A DNA stretch of 64,000 nucleotides, taken from Tridacna crocea (lineage: Eukaryota > Mollusca > Bivalvia > Cardiida > Cardiidae). Within the stretch, counting starts at the first letter, position 1, and each line of letters opens with the position of its first letter. This document shows positions 50,011 through 63,463 of this stretch, piece after piece. The DNA lies in contig OX031063.1 in NCBI GenBank assembly GCA_943736015.1, forward strand, positions 3,577,001-3,641,000. The letters are read 5' to 3'. The translations under genes and the position numbers were made by a program. A model generated the notes under the pieces. It did not search any database. It was not told the origin of the DNA and was given only the letters and a program-made list of their open reading frames with translations.

Positions 50011-51932
50011 AACTAGTAATCATTTTTGTCTTTGATAGGATTGAAAACATTGTGGGAAAAGGAGAAAATGCTGGTAACCTGCATTGTCTCCTTTTCTCAG
50101 ATTTTTTTCAAAAGCTTTCTCTTTCGGGGGTGTTAAAAGGCGTCATTGTGTGGTAAAAGGTTAACAAATATAAACAGAACCCCCCCCTTTACCAATCAGC
50201 CAATCAAATCCTATCCCTCTGTGAAATTATCCAATCACAGAAGCTTTAACCCTTTCCCAAACAAGCCCTGGTTTTTAAGGGTCTGGAATAGTAGCCTTTT
50301 GAAAACATTGTGGGAAAAGGAGAAAATGCTGGCTAACCAGCATTTTCTCCTTTTCCCACAATGTTTTCTAGCCTATCATAGACAGAAATTATCTTTTCAG
50401 CAAGAGTTGAATTGTCGTCTGCAAATGCTTCCAATTTAGTCTAGTCCAAAAGTTTGTCGTTTGGGAAAGGGTTAAGGAAATCAGCATGGGGCCCAGTCAG
50501 CCAATCAGAGGCTTCGAGAAATTCAAAACTGGGCCCAGTCAGCCAATCAGAGGCTTCGAGATATTCAAAGTTGGGCCCAGTCAGCCAATCAGAGAGCTTG
50601 AAAATTACTTCAAAATGGCGCCCTAATATATAGATAGAAAACAGTGAACAAAAAACGGCATAAAAGTGGATTTACAGTCTTCTTTGAAGGCTGCTGTGCA
50701 GTCCTAGGCAAACTGCTAGGCATGCACCACCCACACATGCCAGATTTCACTGAAAAAGGGCCAAAATTTAAGAAATCAGGGTGGCAGAAGACCTTGTTTT
50801 GGTCTGTTCAAGCGCCCTTGCAAGAGTTACTTCCCTTGAAATAAACCCTTGATGCCCCTTTATCCCTTAATTAGATTTCCTGACTCAGACCACATTAAAT
50901 TCTGCGCATTGAATAAGCCAAAATGATCAATGTACAGTGTAAAAACCCCAGAAATTAATGTGACAAGTGGCTAAAAAAGGACTGAATACTCTTTCAGTAG
51001 CAATTGATTCCCATTGCATGAATCAAACAAAGGGAATTGAAGTGTAATTTTTCTAATCTCTTCAAACCGCAACAAGAAACCCAGTTACGTCGACTGCCGT
51101 TTCATACGTGCCAGTTATGCACATGCCAAAACACCAGGAAATAATGTGACAAGTGGCTAAAAAAAGACTGAAGACTCTTTCAGTAGCAACTGCTTCCTGT
51201 TGCATAAGTCAAACAAAGAGAACTAAATTTCTAATATATTTTTTCTCTCCAATCTCTTTATACTGTGACGACATATACCCATTTACGTAGACTACCGTCT
51301 CTCGTAGGTGCCACTTACGTATCCTCGAAAACATGAAAAATTGACCTACGGAACATTTCCTAGCAGACGACACATGTTTCTTAAGTCAAATATAGGGAAC
51401 TAAATTTCTGATTCTTTTTTTCTCCATTGTCTTTATACCATGACAACAAACCAATTTACGTTGACTACCGTCTCATAGGTGCCAGTTACGTATCCGCGAA
51501 AACATGAAAAATGGACTTTTGGAACATTTTGTAGCAGACGACACCTGTCGTTTAAGTCAATCATAGGGATTTTTCTTTTTCGTTTTCTCTCACTAGGGCC
51601 ATCGATTTGGTTACGATGACTATCTCACCCATACGTGATGGTTACGTGCTACGCATAAAATCGTAAAATCAACTTAGACACTTTCGGAGGCAACTGAAAC
51701 CTGTTGCACAAATCAAAGAAAGGTAAACCGAATGCTTCCCTGTTTTCTTACCAGGGTCAATTTTGGTGACCTTGCGAGTCAAAAGTCAATGTTATGTTTA
51801 ACTGCTGCGCAAAAATATAAAATTCAGAAGCAACCGGTTGCTGTTGCGGAAACTTTTTCCGGTTAAAAAAAATCTTGAACTAGTTTGAAGAATTTAAAAA
51901 TAGGCCATAAAGATACAATAAGATGTAAGAAT
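50011..51932 (+). repeat. Satellite unit 27 (1,922 bp), higher-order position D, copy 1
   Basis: The MITE is at 50246-50475. Markers are AAATATAAAC, ATGAATC, TTATGCAC, a C interrupting the T-tract (51414) and AACCAATTTACG (51449). Confidence 0.98.
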
Positions 51933-53854
51933 AACTAGTAATCATTTTTGTCTTTGATAGGATTGAAAACATTGTGGGAAAAGGAGAAAATGCTGGTAAC
52001 CTGCATTGTCTCCTTTTCTCAGATTTTTTTCAAAAGCTTTCTCTTTCGGGGATGTTAAAAGGCGTCATTGTGTGGTAAAAGGTTAACAAGTATAAACAGA
52101 ACCCCCCCCTTTACCAATCAGCCAATCAAATCCTATCCCTCTGTGAAATTATCCAATCACAGAAGCTTTAACCCTTTCCCAAACAAGCCCTGGTTTTTAA
52201 GGGTCTGGAATAGTAGCCTTTAGAAAACATTGTGGGAAAAGGAGAAAATGCTGGCTAACCAGCATTTTCTCCTTTTCCCACAATGTTTTCTAGCCTATCA
52301 TAGACAGAAATTATCTTTTCAGCAAGAGTTGAATTGTCGTCTGCAAATGCTTCCAATTTAGTCTAGTCCAAAAGTTTGTCGTTTGGGAAAGGGTTAAGGA
52401 AATCAGCATGGGGCCCAGTCAGCCAATCAGAGGCTTCGAGAAATTCAAAACTGGGCCCAGTCAGCCAATCAGAGGCTTCGAGATATTCAAAGTTGGGCCC
52501 AGTCAGCCAATCAGAGAGCTTGAAAATTACTTCAAAATGGCGCCCTAATATATAGATAGAAAACAGTGAACAAAAAACGGCATAAAAGAGGATTTACAGT
52601 CTTCTTTGAAGGCTGCTGTGCAGTCCTAGGCAAACTGCTAGGCATGCACCACCCACACATGCCAGATTTCACTGAAAAAGGGCCAAAATTTAAGAAATCA
52701 GGGTGGCAGAAGACCTTGTTTTGGTCTGTTCAAGCGCCCTTGCAAGAGTTACTTCCCTTGAAATAAACCCTTGATGCCCCTTTATCCCTTAATTAGATTT
52801 CCTGACTCAGACCACATTAAATTCTGCGCATTGAATAAGCCAAAATGATCAATGTACAGTGTAAAAACCCCAGAAATTAATGTGACAAGTGGCTAAAAAA
52901 GGACTGAATACTCTTTCAGTAGCAATTGATTCCCATTGCACGAATCAAACAAAGGGAATTGAAGTGTAATTTTTCTAATCTCTTCAAACCGCAACAAGAA
53001 ACCCAGTTACGTCGACTGCCGTTTCATACGTGCCAGTTATGCACATGCCAAAACACCAGGAAATAATGTGACAAGTGGCTAAAAAAAGACTGAAGACTCT
53101 TTCAGTAGCAACTGCTTCCTGTTGCATAAGTCAAACAAAGAGAACTAAATTTCTAATATATTTTTTCTCTCCAATCTCTTTATACTGTGACGACATATAC
53201 CCATTTACGTAGACTACCGTCTCTCGTAGGTGCCACTTACGTATCCTCGAAAACATGAAAAATTGACCTACGGAACATTTCCTAGCAGACGACACATGTT
53301 TCTTAAGTCAAATATAGGGAACTAAATTTCTGATTTTTTTTTTCTCCATTGTCTTTATACCATGACAACAAACCCATTTACGTTGACTACCGTCTCATAG
53401 GTGCCAGTTACGTATCCGCGAAAACATGAAAAATGGACTTTTGGAACATTTTGTAGCAGACGACACCTGTCGTTTAAGTCAATCATAGGGATTTTTCTTT
53501 TTCGTTTTCTCTCACTAGGGCCATCGATTTGGTTACGATGACTATCTCACCCATACGTGATGGTTACGTGCTACGCATAAAATCGTAAAATCAACTTAGA
53601 CACTTTCGGAGGCAACTGAAACCTGTTGCACAAATCAAAGAAAGGTAAACCGAATGCTTCCCTGTTTTCTTACCAGGGTCAATTTTGGTGACCTTGCGAG
53701 TCAAAAGTCAATGTTATGTTTAACTGCTGCGCAAAAATATAAAATTCAGAAGCAACCGGTTGCTGTTGCGGAAACTTTTTCCGGTTAAAAAAAATCTTGA
53801 ACTAGTTTGAAGAATTTAAAAATAGGCCATAAAGATACAATAAGATGTAAGAAT
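51933..53854 (+). repeat. Satellite unit 28 (1,922 bp), higher-order position E, copy 1
   Basis: The MITE is at 52168-52397. Markers are GGGGATG, TTTAGAAAAC (52219), which lengthens the hairpin arms, and AAAAGAGG (52584). It keeps ACGAATC (C at 52941) and has TTATGCAC (T at 53040). Confidence 0.98.
52221..52292. repeat. Extended hairpin of unit 28 (34-bp arms)
   Basis: The change TTTTGAAAAC to TTTAGAAAAC adds an A-T and a T-A pair outside the 32-bp arms, giving TAGAAAAC paired with GTTTTCTA. Units 33 and 34 share it. The effect is a longer perfect stem than in the other units. Confidence 0.85.
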
Positions 53855-55776
53855 AACTAGTAATCATTTTTGTCTTTGATAGGATTGAAAACATTGTGGG
53901 AAAAGGAGAAAATGCTGGTAACCTGCATTGTCTCCTTTTCTCAGATTTTTTTCAAAAGCTTTCTCTTTCGGGGGTGTTAAAAGGCGTCATTGTGTGGTAA
54001 AAGGTTAACAAGTATAAACAGAACCCCCCCCTTTACCAATCAGCCAATCAAATCCTATCCCTCTGTAAAATTATCCAATCACAGAAGCTTTAACCCTTTC
54101 CCAAACAAGCCCTGGTTTTTAAGGGTCTGGAATAGTAGCCTTTTGAAAACATTGTGGGAAAAGGAGAAAATGCTGGCTAACCAGCATTTTCTCCTTTTCC
54201 CACAATGTTTTCTAGCCTATCATAGACAGAAATTATCTTTTCAGCAAGAGTTGAATTGTCGTCTGCAAATGCTTCCAATTTAGTCTAGTCCAAAAGTTTG
54301 TCGTTTGGGAAAGGGTTAAGGAAATCAGCATGGGGCCCAGTCAGCCAATCAGAGGCTTCGAGATATTCAAAACTGGGCCCAGTCAGCCAATCAGAGGCTT
54401 CGAGATATTCAAAGTTGGGCCCAGTCAGCCAATCAGAGAGCTTGAAAATTACTTGAAAATGGCGCCCTAATATATAGATAGAAAACAGTGAACAAAAAAC
54501 GGCATAAAAGTGGATTTACAGTCTTCTTTGAAGGCTGCTGTGCAGTCCTAGGCGAACTGCTAGGCATGCACCACCCACACATGCCAGATTTCACTGAAAA
54601 AGGGCCAAAATTTAAGAAATCAGGGTGGCAGAAGACCTTGTTTTGGTCTGTTCAAGCGCCCTTGCAAGAGTTACTTCCCTTGAAATAAACCCTTGATGCC
54701 CCTTTATCCCTTAATTAGATTTCCTGACTCAGACCACATTAAATTCTGCGCATTGAATAAGCCAAAATGATCAATGTACAGTGTAAAAACCCCAGAAATT
54801 AATGTGACAAGTGGCTAAAAAAGGACTGAATACTCTTTCAGTAGCAATTGATTCCCATTGCATGAATCAAACAAAGGGAATTGAAGTGTAATTTTTCTAA
54901 TCTCTTCAAACCGCAACAAGAAACCCAGTTACGTCGACTGCCGTTTCATACGTGCCAGTTACGCACATGCCAAAACACCAGGAAATAATGTGACAAGTGG
55001 CTAAAAAAAGACTGAAGACTCTTTCAGTAGCAACTGCTTCCTGTTGCATAAGTCAAACAAAGAGAACTAAATTTCTAATATATTTTTTCTCTCCAATCTC
55101 TTTATACTGTGACGACATATACCCATTTACGTAGACTACCGTCTCTCGTAGGTGCCACTTACGTATCCTCGAAAACATGAAAAATTGACCTACGGAACAT
55201 TTCCTAGCAGACGACACATGTTTCTTAAGTCAAATATAGGGAACTAAATTTCTGATTTTTTTTTTCTCCATTGTCTTTATACCATGACAACAAACCCATT
55301 TACGTTGACTAGCATCTCATAGGTGCCAGTTACGTATCCGCGAAAACATGAAAAATGGACTTTTGAAACATTTTGTAGCAGACGACACCTGTCGTTTAAG
55401 TCAATCATAGGGATTTTTCTTTTTCGTTTTCTCTCACTAGGGCCATCGATTTGGTTACGATGACTATCTCACCCATACGTGATGGTTACGTGCTACGCAT
55501 AAAATCGTAAAATCAACTTAGACACTTTCGGAGGCAACTGAAACCTGTTGCACAAATCAAAGAAAGGTAAACCGAATGCTTCCCTGTTTTCTTACCAGGG
55601 TCAATTTTGGTGACCTTGTGAGTCAAAAGTCAATGTTATGTTTAACTGCTGCGCAAAAATATAAAATTCAGAAGCAACCGGTTGCTGTTGCGGAAACTTT
55701 TTCCGGTTAAAAAAAATCTTGAACTAGTTTGAAGAATTTAAAAATAGGCCATAAAGATACAATAAGATGTAAGAAT
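53855..55776 (+). repeat. Satellite unit 29 (1,922 bp), higher-order position A, copy 2
   Basis: The MITE is at 54090-54319. It matches unit 24 base for base by eye except T at 54863 (ATGAATC), where unit 24 has C at 45254. Confidence 0.98.
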
Positions 55777-57698
55777 AACTAGTAATCATTTTTGTCTTTG
55801 ATAGGATTGAAAACATTGTGGGAAAAGGAGAAAATGCTGGTAACCTGCATTGTCTCCTTTTCTCAGATTATTTTCAAAAGCTTTCTCTTTCGGGGGTGTT
55901 AAAAGGCGTCATTGTGTGGTAAAAGGTTAACAAATATAAACACAACCCCCCCCTTTACCAATCAGCCAATCAAATCCTATCCCTCTGTGAAATTATCCAA
56001 TCACAGAAGCTTTAACCCTTTCCCAAACAAGCCCTGGTTTTTAAGGGTCTGGAATAGTAGCCTTTTGAAAACATTGTGGGAAAAGGAGAAAATGCTGGCT
56101 AACCAGCATTTTCTCCTTTTCCCACAATGTTTTCTAGCCTATCATAGACAGAAATTATCTTTTCAGCAAGAGTTGAATTGTCGACTGCAAATGCTTCCAA
56201 TTTAGTCTAGTCCAAAAGTTTGTCGTTTGGGAAAGGGTTAAGGAAATCAGCATGGGGCCCAGTCAGCCAATCAGAGGCTTCGAGAAATTCAAAACTGGGC
56301 CCAGTCAGCCAATCAGAGGCTTCGAGATATTCAAAGTTGGGCCCAGTCAGCCAATCAGAGAGCTTGAAAATTACTTCAAAATGGCGCCCTAATATATAGA
56401 TAGAAAACAGTGAACAAAAAACGGCATAAAAGTGGATTTACAGTCTTCTTTGAAGGCTGCTGTGCAGTCCTAGGCAAACTGCTAGGCATGCACCACCCAC
56501 ACATGCCAGATTTCACTGAAAAAGGGCCAAAATTTAAGAAATCAGGGTGGCAGAAGACCTTGTTTTGGTCTGTTCAAGCGCCCTTGCAAGAGTTACTTCC
56601 CTTGAAATAAACCCTTGATGCCCCTTTATCCCTTAATTAGATTTCCTGACTCAGACCACATTAAATTCTGCGCATTGAATAAGCCAAAATGATCAATGTA
56701 CAGTGTAAAAACCCCAGAAATTAATGTGACAAGTGGCTAAAAAAGGACTGAATACTCTTTCAGTAGCAATTGATTCCCATTGCATGAATCAAACAAAGGG
56801 AATTGAAGTGTAATTTTTCTAATCTCTTCAAACCGCAACAAGAAACCCAGTTACGTCGACTGCCGTTTCATACGTGCCAGTTATGCACATGCCAAAACAC
56901 CAGGAAATAATGTGACAAGTGGCTAAAAAAAGACTGAAGACTCTTTCAGTAGCAACTGCTTCCTGTTGCATAAGTCAAACAAAGAGAACTAAATTTCTAA
57001 TATATTTTTTCTCTCCAATCTCTTTATACTGTGACGACATATACCCATTTACGTAGACTACCGTCTCTCGTAGGTGCCACTTACGTATCCTCGAAAACAT
57101 GAAAAATTGACCTACGGAACATTTCCTAGCAGACGACACATGTTTCTTAAGTCAAATATAGGGAACTAAATTTCTGATTTTTTTTTTCTCCATTGTCTTT
57201 ATACCATGACAACAAACCCATTTACGTTGACTAGTATCTCATAGGTGCCAGTTACGTATCCGCGAAAACATGAAAAATGGACTTTTGGAACATTTTGTAG
57301 CAGACGACACCTGTCGTTTAAGTCAATCATAGGGATTTTTCTTTTTCGTTTTCTCTCACTAGGGCCATCGTTTTGGTTACGATGACTATCTCACCCATAC
57401 GTGATGGTTACGTGCTACGCATAAAATCGTAAAATCAACTTAGACACTTTCGGAGGCAACTGAAACCTGTTGCACAAATCAAAGAAAGGTAAACCGAATG
57501 CTTCCCTGTTTTCTTACCAGGGTCAATTTTGGTGACCTTGCGAGTCAAAAGTCAATGTTATGTTTAACTGCTGCGCAAAAATATAAAATTCAGAAGCAAC
57601 CGGTTGCTGTTGCGGAAACTTTTTCCGGTTAAAAAAAATCTTGAACTAGTTTGAAGAATTTAAAAATAGGCCATAAAGATACAATAAGATGTAAGAAT
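55777..57698 (+). repeat. Satellite unit 30 (1,922 bp), higher-order position B, copy 2
   Basis: The MITE is at 56012-56241. It matches unit 25 except T at 57371 (CATCGTTTTGG), where unit 25 has A at 47762. Confidence 0.98.
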
Positions 57699-59619
57699 AA
57701 CTAGTAATCATTTTTGTCTTTGATAGGATTGAAAACATTGTGGGAAAAGGAGAAAATGCTGGTAACCTGCATTGTCTCCTTTTCTCAGATTTTTTTCAAA
57801 AGCTTTCTCTTTCGGGGGTGTTAAAAGGCGTCATTGTGTGGTAAAAGGTTAACAAATATAAACAGAACCCCCCCCTTTACCAATCAGCCAATCAAATCCT
57901 ATCCCTCTGTGAAATTATCCAATCACAGAAGCTTTAACCCTTTCCCAAACAAGCCCTGGTTTTTAAGGGTCTGGAATAGTAGCCTTTTGAAAACATTGTG
58001 GGAAAAGGAGAAAATGCTGGCTAACCAGCATTTTCTCCTTTTCCCACAATGTTTTCTAGCCTATCATAGACAGAAATTATCTTTTCAGCAAGAGTTGAAT
58101 TGTCGTCTGCAAATGCTTCCAATTTAGTCTAGTCCAAAAGTTTGTCGTTTGGGAAAGGGTTAAGGAAATCAGCATGGGGCCCAGTCAGCCAATCAGAGGC
58201 TTCGAGAAATTCAAAACTGGGCCCAGTCAGCCAATCAGAGGCTTCGAGATATTCAAAGTTGGGCCCAGTCAGCCAATCAGAGAGCTTGAAAATTACTTCA
58301 AAATGGCGCCCTAATATATAGATAGAAAACAGTGAACAAAAAACGGCATAAAAGTGGATTTACAGTCTTCTTTGAAGGCTGCTGTGCAGTCCTAGGCAAA
58401 CTGCTAGGCATGCACCACCCACACATGCCAGATTTCACTGAAAAAGGGCCAAAATTTAAGAAATCAGGGTGGCAGAAGACCTTGTTTTGGTCTGTTCAAG
58501 CGCCCTTGCAAGAGTTACTTCCCTTGAAATAAACCCTTGATGCCCCTTTATCCCTTAATTAGATTTCCTGACTCAGACCACATTAAATTCTGCGCATTGA
58601 ATAAGCCAAAATGATCAATGTACAGTGTAAAAACCCCAGAAATTAATGTGACAAGTGGCTAAAAAAGGACTGAATACTCTTTCAGTAGCAATTGATTCCC
58701 ATTGCATGAATCAAACAAAGGGAATTGAAGTGTAATTTTTCTAATCTCTTCAAACCGCAACAAGAAACCCAGTTACGTCGACTGCCGTTTCATACGTGCC
58801 AGTTATGCACATGCCAAAACACCAGGAAATAATGTGACAAGTGGCTAAAAAAAGACTGAAGACTCTTTCAGTAGCAACTGCTTCCTGTTGCATAAGTCAA
58901 ACAAAGAGAACTAAATTTCTAATATATTTTTTCTCTCCAATCTCTTTATACTGTGACGACATATACCCATTTACGTAGACTACCGTCTCTCGTAGGTGCC
59001 ACTTACTTATCCTCGAAAACATGAAAAATTGACCTACGGAACATTTCCTAGCAGACGACACATGTTTCTTAAGTCAAATATAGGGAACTAAATTTCTGAT
59101 TTTTTTTTCTCCATTGTCTTTATACCATGACAACAAACCCATTTACGTTGACTAGCATCTCATAGGTGCCAGTTACGTATCCGCGAAAACATGAAAAATG
59201 GACTTTTGGAACATTTTGTAGCAGACGACACCTGTCGTTTAAGTCAATCATAGGGATTTTTCTTTTTCATTTTCTCTCACTAGGGCCATCGATTTGGTTA
59301 CGATGACTATCTCACCCATACGTGATGGTTACATGCTACGCATAAAATCGTAAAATCAACTTAGACACTTTCGGAGGCAACTGAAACCTGTTGCACAAAT
59401 CAAAGAAAGGTAAACCGAATGCTTCCCTGTTTTCTTACCAGGGTCAATTTTGGTGACCTTGCGAGTCAAAAGTCAATGTTATGTTTAACTGCTGCGCAAA
59501 AATATAAAATTCAGAAGCAACCGGTTGCTGTTGCGGAAACTTTTTCCGGTTAAAAAAAATCTTGAACTAGTTTGAAGAATTTAAAAATAGGCCATAAAGA
59601 TACAATAAGATGTAAGAAT
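57699..59619 (+). repeat. Satellite unit 31 (1,921 bp), higher-order position C, copy 2
   Basis: The MITE is at 57934-58163. I found no difference from unit 26; it repeats CTTACTTATCC, TTCATTTTC and TTACATGC. Confidence 0.98.
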
Positions 59620-61541
59620 AACTAGTAATCATTTTTGTCTTTGATAGGATTGAAAACATTGTGGGAAAAGGAGAAAATGCTGGTAACCTGCATTGTCTCC
59701 TTTTCTCAGATTTTTTTCAAAAGCTTTCTCTTTCGGGGGTGTTAAAAGGCGTCATTGTGTGGTAAAAGGTTAACAAATATAAACAGAACCCCCCCCTTTA
59801 CCAATCAGCCAATCAAATCCTATCCCTCTGTGAAATTATCCAATCACAGAAGCTTTAACCCTTTCCCAAACAAGCCCTGGTTTTTAAGGGTCTGGAATAG
59901 TAGCCTTTTGAAAACATTGTGGGAAAAGGAGAAAATGCTGGCTAACCAGCATTTTCTCCTTTTCCCACAATGTTTTCTAGCCTATCATAGACAGAAATTA
60001 TCTTTTCAGCAAGAGTTGAATTGTCGTCTGCAAATGCTTCCAATTTAGTCTAGTCCAAAAGTTTGTCGTTTGGGAAAGGGTTAAGGAAATCAGCATGGGG
60101 CCCAGTCAGCCAATCAGAGGCTTCGAGAAATTCAAAACTGGGCCCAGTCAGCCAATCAGAGGCTTCGAGATATTCAAAGTTGGGCCCAGTCAGCCAATCA
60201 GAGAGCTTGAAAATTACTTCAAAATGGCGCCCTAATATATAGATAGAAAACAGTGAACAAAAAACGGCATAAAAGTGGATTTACAGTCTTCTTTGAAGGC
60301 TGCTGTGCAGTCCTAGGCAAACTGCTAGGCATGCACCACCCACACATGCCAGATTTCACTGAAAAAGGGCCAAAATTTAAGAAATCAGGGTGGCAGAAGA
60401 CCTTGTTTTGGTCTGTTCAAGCGCCCTTGCAAGAGTTACTTCCCTTGAAATAAACCCTTGATGCCCCTTTATCCCTTAATTAGATTTCCTGACTCAGACC
60501 ACATTAAATTCTGCGCATTGAATAAGCCAAAATGATCAATGTACAGTGTAAAAACCCCAGAAATTAATGTGACAAGTGGCTAAAAAAGGACTGAATACTC
60601 TTTCAGTAGCAATTGATTCCCATTGCATGAATCAAACAAAGGGAATTGAAGTGTAATTTTTCTAATCTCTTCAAACCGCAACAAGAAACCCAGTTACGTC
60701 GACTGCCGTTTCATACGTGCCAGTTATGCACATGCCAAAACACCAGGAAATAATGTGACAAGTGGCTAAAAAAAGACTGAAGACTCTTTCAGTAGCAACT
60801 GCTTCCTGTTGCATAAGTCAAACAAAGAGAACTAAATTTCTAATATATTTTTTCTCTCCAATCTCTTTATACTGTGACGACATATACCCATTTACGTAGA
60901 CTACCGTCTCTCGTAGGTGCCACTTACGTATCCTCGAAAACATGAAAAATTGACCTACGGAACATTTCCTAGCAGACGACACATGTTTCTTAAGTCAAAT
61001 ATAGGGAACTAAATTTCTGATTCTTTTTTTCTCCATTGTCTTTATACCATGACAACAAACCAATTTACGTTGACTACCGTCTCATAGGTGCCAGTTACGT
61101 ATCCGCGAAAACATGAAAAATGGACTTTTGGAACATTTTGTAGCAGACGACACCTGTCGTTTAAGTCAATCATAGGGATTTTTCTTTTTCGTTTTCTCTC
61201 ACTAGGGCCATCGATTTGGTTACGATGACTATCTCACCCATACGTGATGGTTACGTGCTACGCATAAAATCGTAAAATCAACTTAGACACTTTCGGAGGC
61301 AACTGAAACCTGTTGCACAAATCAAAGAAAGGTAAACCGAATGCTTCCCTGTTTTCTTACCAGGGTCAATTTTGGTGACCTTGCGAGTCAAAAGTCAATG
61401 TTATGTTTAACTGCTGCGCAAAAATATAAAATTCAGAAGCAACCGGTTGCTGTTGCGGAAACTTTTTCCGGTTAAAAAAAATCTTGAACTAGTTTGAAGA
61501 ATTTAAAAATAGGCCATAAAGATACAATAAGATGTAAGAAT
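59620..61541 (+). repeat. Satellite unit 32 (1,922 bp), higher-order position D, copy 2
   Basis: The MITE is at 59855-60084. I found no difference from unit 27, including the interrupted T-tract and AACCAATTTACG. Confidence 0.98.
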
Positions 61542-63463
61542 AACTAGTAATCATTTTTGTCTTTGATAGGATTGAAAACATTGTGGGAAAAGGAGAAAAT
61601 GCTGGTAACCTGCATTGTCTCCTTTTCTCAGATTTTTTTCAAAAGCTTTCTCTTTCGGGGATGTTAAAAGGCGTCATTGTGTGGTAAAAGGTTAACAAGT
61701 ATAAACAGAACCCCCCCCTTTACCAATCAGCCAATCAAATCCTATCCCTCTGTGAAATTATCCAATCACAGAAGCTTTAACCCTTTCCCAAACAAGCCCT
61801 GGTTTTTAAGGGTCTGGAATAGTAGCCTTTAGAAAACATTGTGGGAAAAGGAGAAAATGCTGGCTAACCAGCATTTTCTCCTTTTCCCACAATGTTTTCT
61901 AGCCTATCATAGACAGAAATTATCTTTTCAGCAAGAGTTGAATTGTCGTCTGCAAATGCTTCCAATTTAGTCTAGTCCAAAAGTTTGTCGTTTGGGAAAG
62001 GGTTAAGGAAATCAGCATGGGGCCCAGTCAGCCAATCAGAGGCTTCGAGAAATTCAAAACTGGGCCCAGTCAGCCAATCAGAGGCTTCGAGATATTCAAA
62101 GTTGGGCCCAGTCAGCCAATCAGAGAGCTTGAAAATTACTTCAAAATGGCGCCCTAATATATAGATAGAAAACAGTGAACAAAAAACGGCATAAAAGAGG
62201 ATTTACAGTCTTCTTTGAAGGCTGCTGTGCAGTCCTAGGCAAACTGCTAGGCATGCACCACCCACACATGCCAGATTTCACTGAAAAAGGGCCAAAATTT
62301 AAGAAATCAGGGTGGCAGAAGACCTTGTTTTGGTCTGTTCAAGCGCCCTTGCAAGAGTTACTTCCCTTGAAATAAACCCTTGATGCCCCTTTATCCCTTA
62401 ATTAGATTTCCTGACTCAGACCACATTAAATTCTGCGCATTGAATAAGCCAAAATGATCAATGTACAGTGTAAAAACCCCAGAAATTAATGTGACAAGTG
62501 GCTAAAAAAGGACTGAATACTCTTTCAGTAGCAATTGATTCCCATTGCATGAATCAAACAAAGGGAATTGAAGTGTAATTTTTCTAATCTCTTCAAACCG
62601 CAACAAGAAACCCAGTTACGTCGACTGCCGTTTCATACGTGCCAGTTACGCACATGCCAAAACACCAGGAAATAATGTGACAAGTGGCTAAAAAAAGACT
62701 GAAGACTCTTTCAGTAGCAACTGCTTCCTGTTGCATAAGTCAAACAAAGAGAACTAAATTTCTAATATATTTTTTCTCTCCAATCTCTTTATACTGTGAC
62801 GACATATACCCATTTACGTAGACTACCGTCTCTCGTAGGTGCCACTTACGTATCCTCGAAAACATGAAAAATTGACCTACGGAACATTTCCTAGCAGACG
62901 ACACATGTTTCTTAAGTCAAATATAGGGAACTAAATTTCTGATTTTTTTTTTCTCCATTGTCTTTATACCATGACAACAAACCCATTTACGTTGACTACC
63001 GTCTCATAGGTGCCAGTTACGTATCCGCGAAAACATGAAAAATGGACTTTTGGAACATTTTGTAGCAGACGACACCTGTCGTTTAAGTCAATCATAGGGA
63101 TTTTTCTTTTTCGTTTTCTCTCACTAGGGCCATCGATTTGGTTACGATGACTATCTCACCCATACGTGATGGTTACGTGCTACGCATAAAATCGTAAAAT
63201 CAACTTAGACACTTTCGGAGGCAACTGAAACCTGTTGCACAAATCAAAGAAAGGTAAACCGAATGCTTCCCTGTTTTCTTACCAGGGTCAATTTTGGTGA
63301 CCTTGCGAGTCAAAAGTCAATGTTATGTTTAACTGCTGCGCAAAAATATAAAATTCAGAAGCAACCGGTTGCTGTTGCGGAAACTTTTTCCGGTTAAAAA
63401 AAATCTTGAACTAGTTTGAAGAATTTAAAAATAGGCCATAAAGATACAATAAGATGTAAGAAT
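61542..63463 (+). repeat. Satellite unit 33 (1,922 bp), higher-order position E, copy 2
   Basis: The MITE is at 61777-62006. It matches unit 28 except T at 62550 (ATGAATC) and C at 62649 (TTACGCAC). GGGGATG, TTTAGAAAAC and AAAAGAGG are all present. Confidence 0.98.

Larger units (their letters stand above)
44246..53854 (+). repeat. Five-unit higher-order repeat, copy 1 (9,609 bp)
   Basis: Units 24-28 carry five distinguishable variant sets (positions A to E) that recur in the same order in units 29-33. Every matching landmark is displaced by exactly 9,609 bp. Unit 23 also resembles position E in its second half, so the duplicated block probably starts somewhat left of this boundary. Confidence 0.92.
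53855..63463 (+). repeat. Five-unit higher-order repeat, copy 2 (9,609 bp)
   Basis: This block differs from copy 1 at four sites by eye: 54863, 57371, 62550 and 62649. The last two are 100 bp apart near the right end and may mark where the recent duplication stops. Identity between the copies is about 99.96%, higher than between most adjacent units. Confidence 0.92.
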
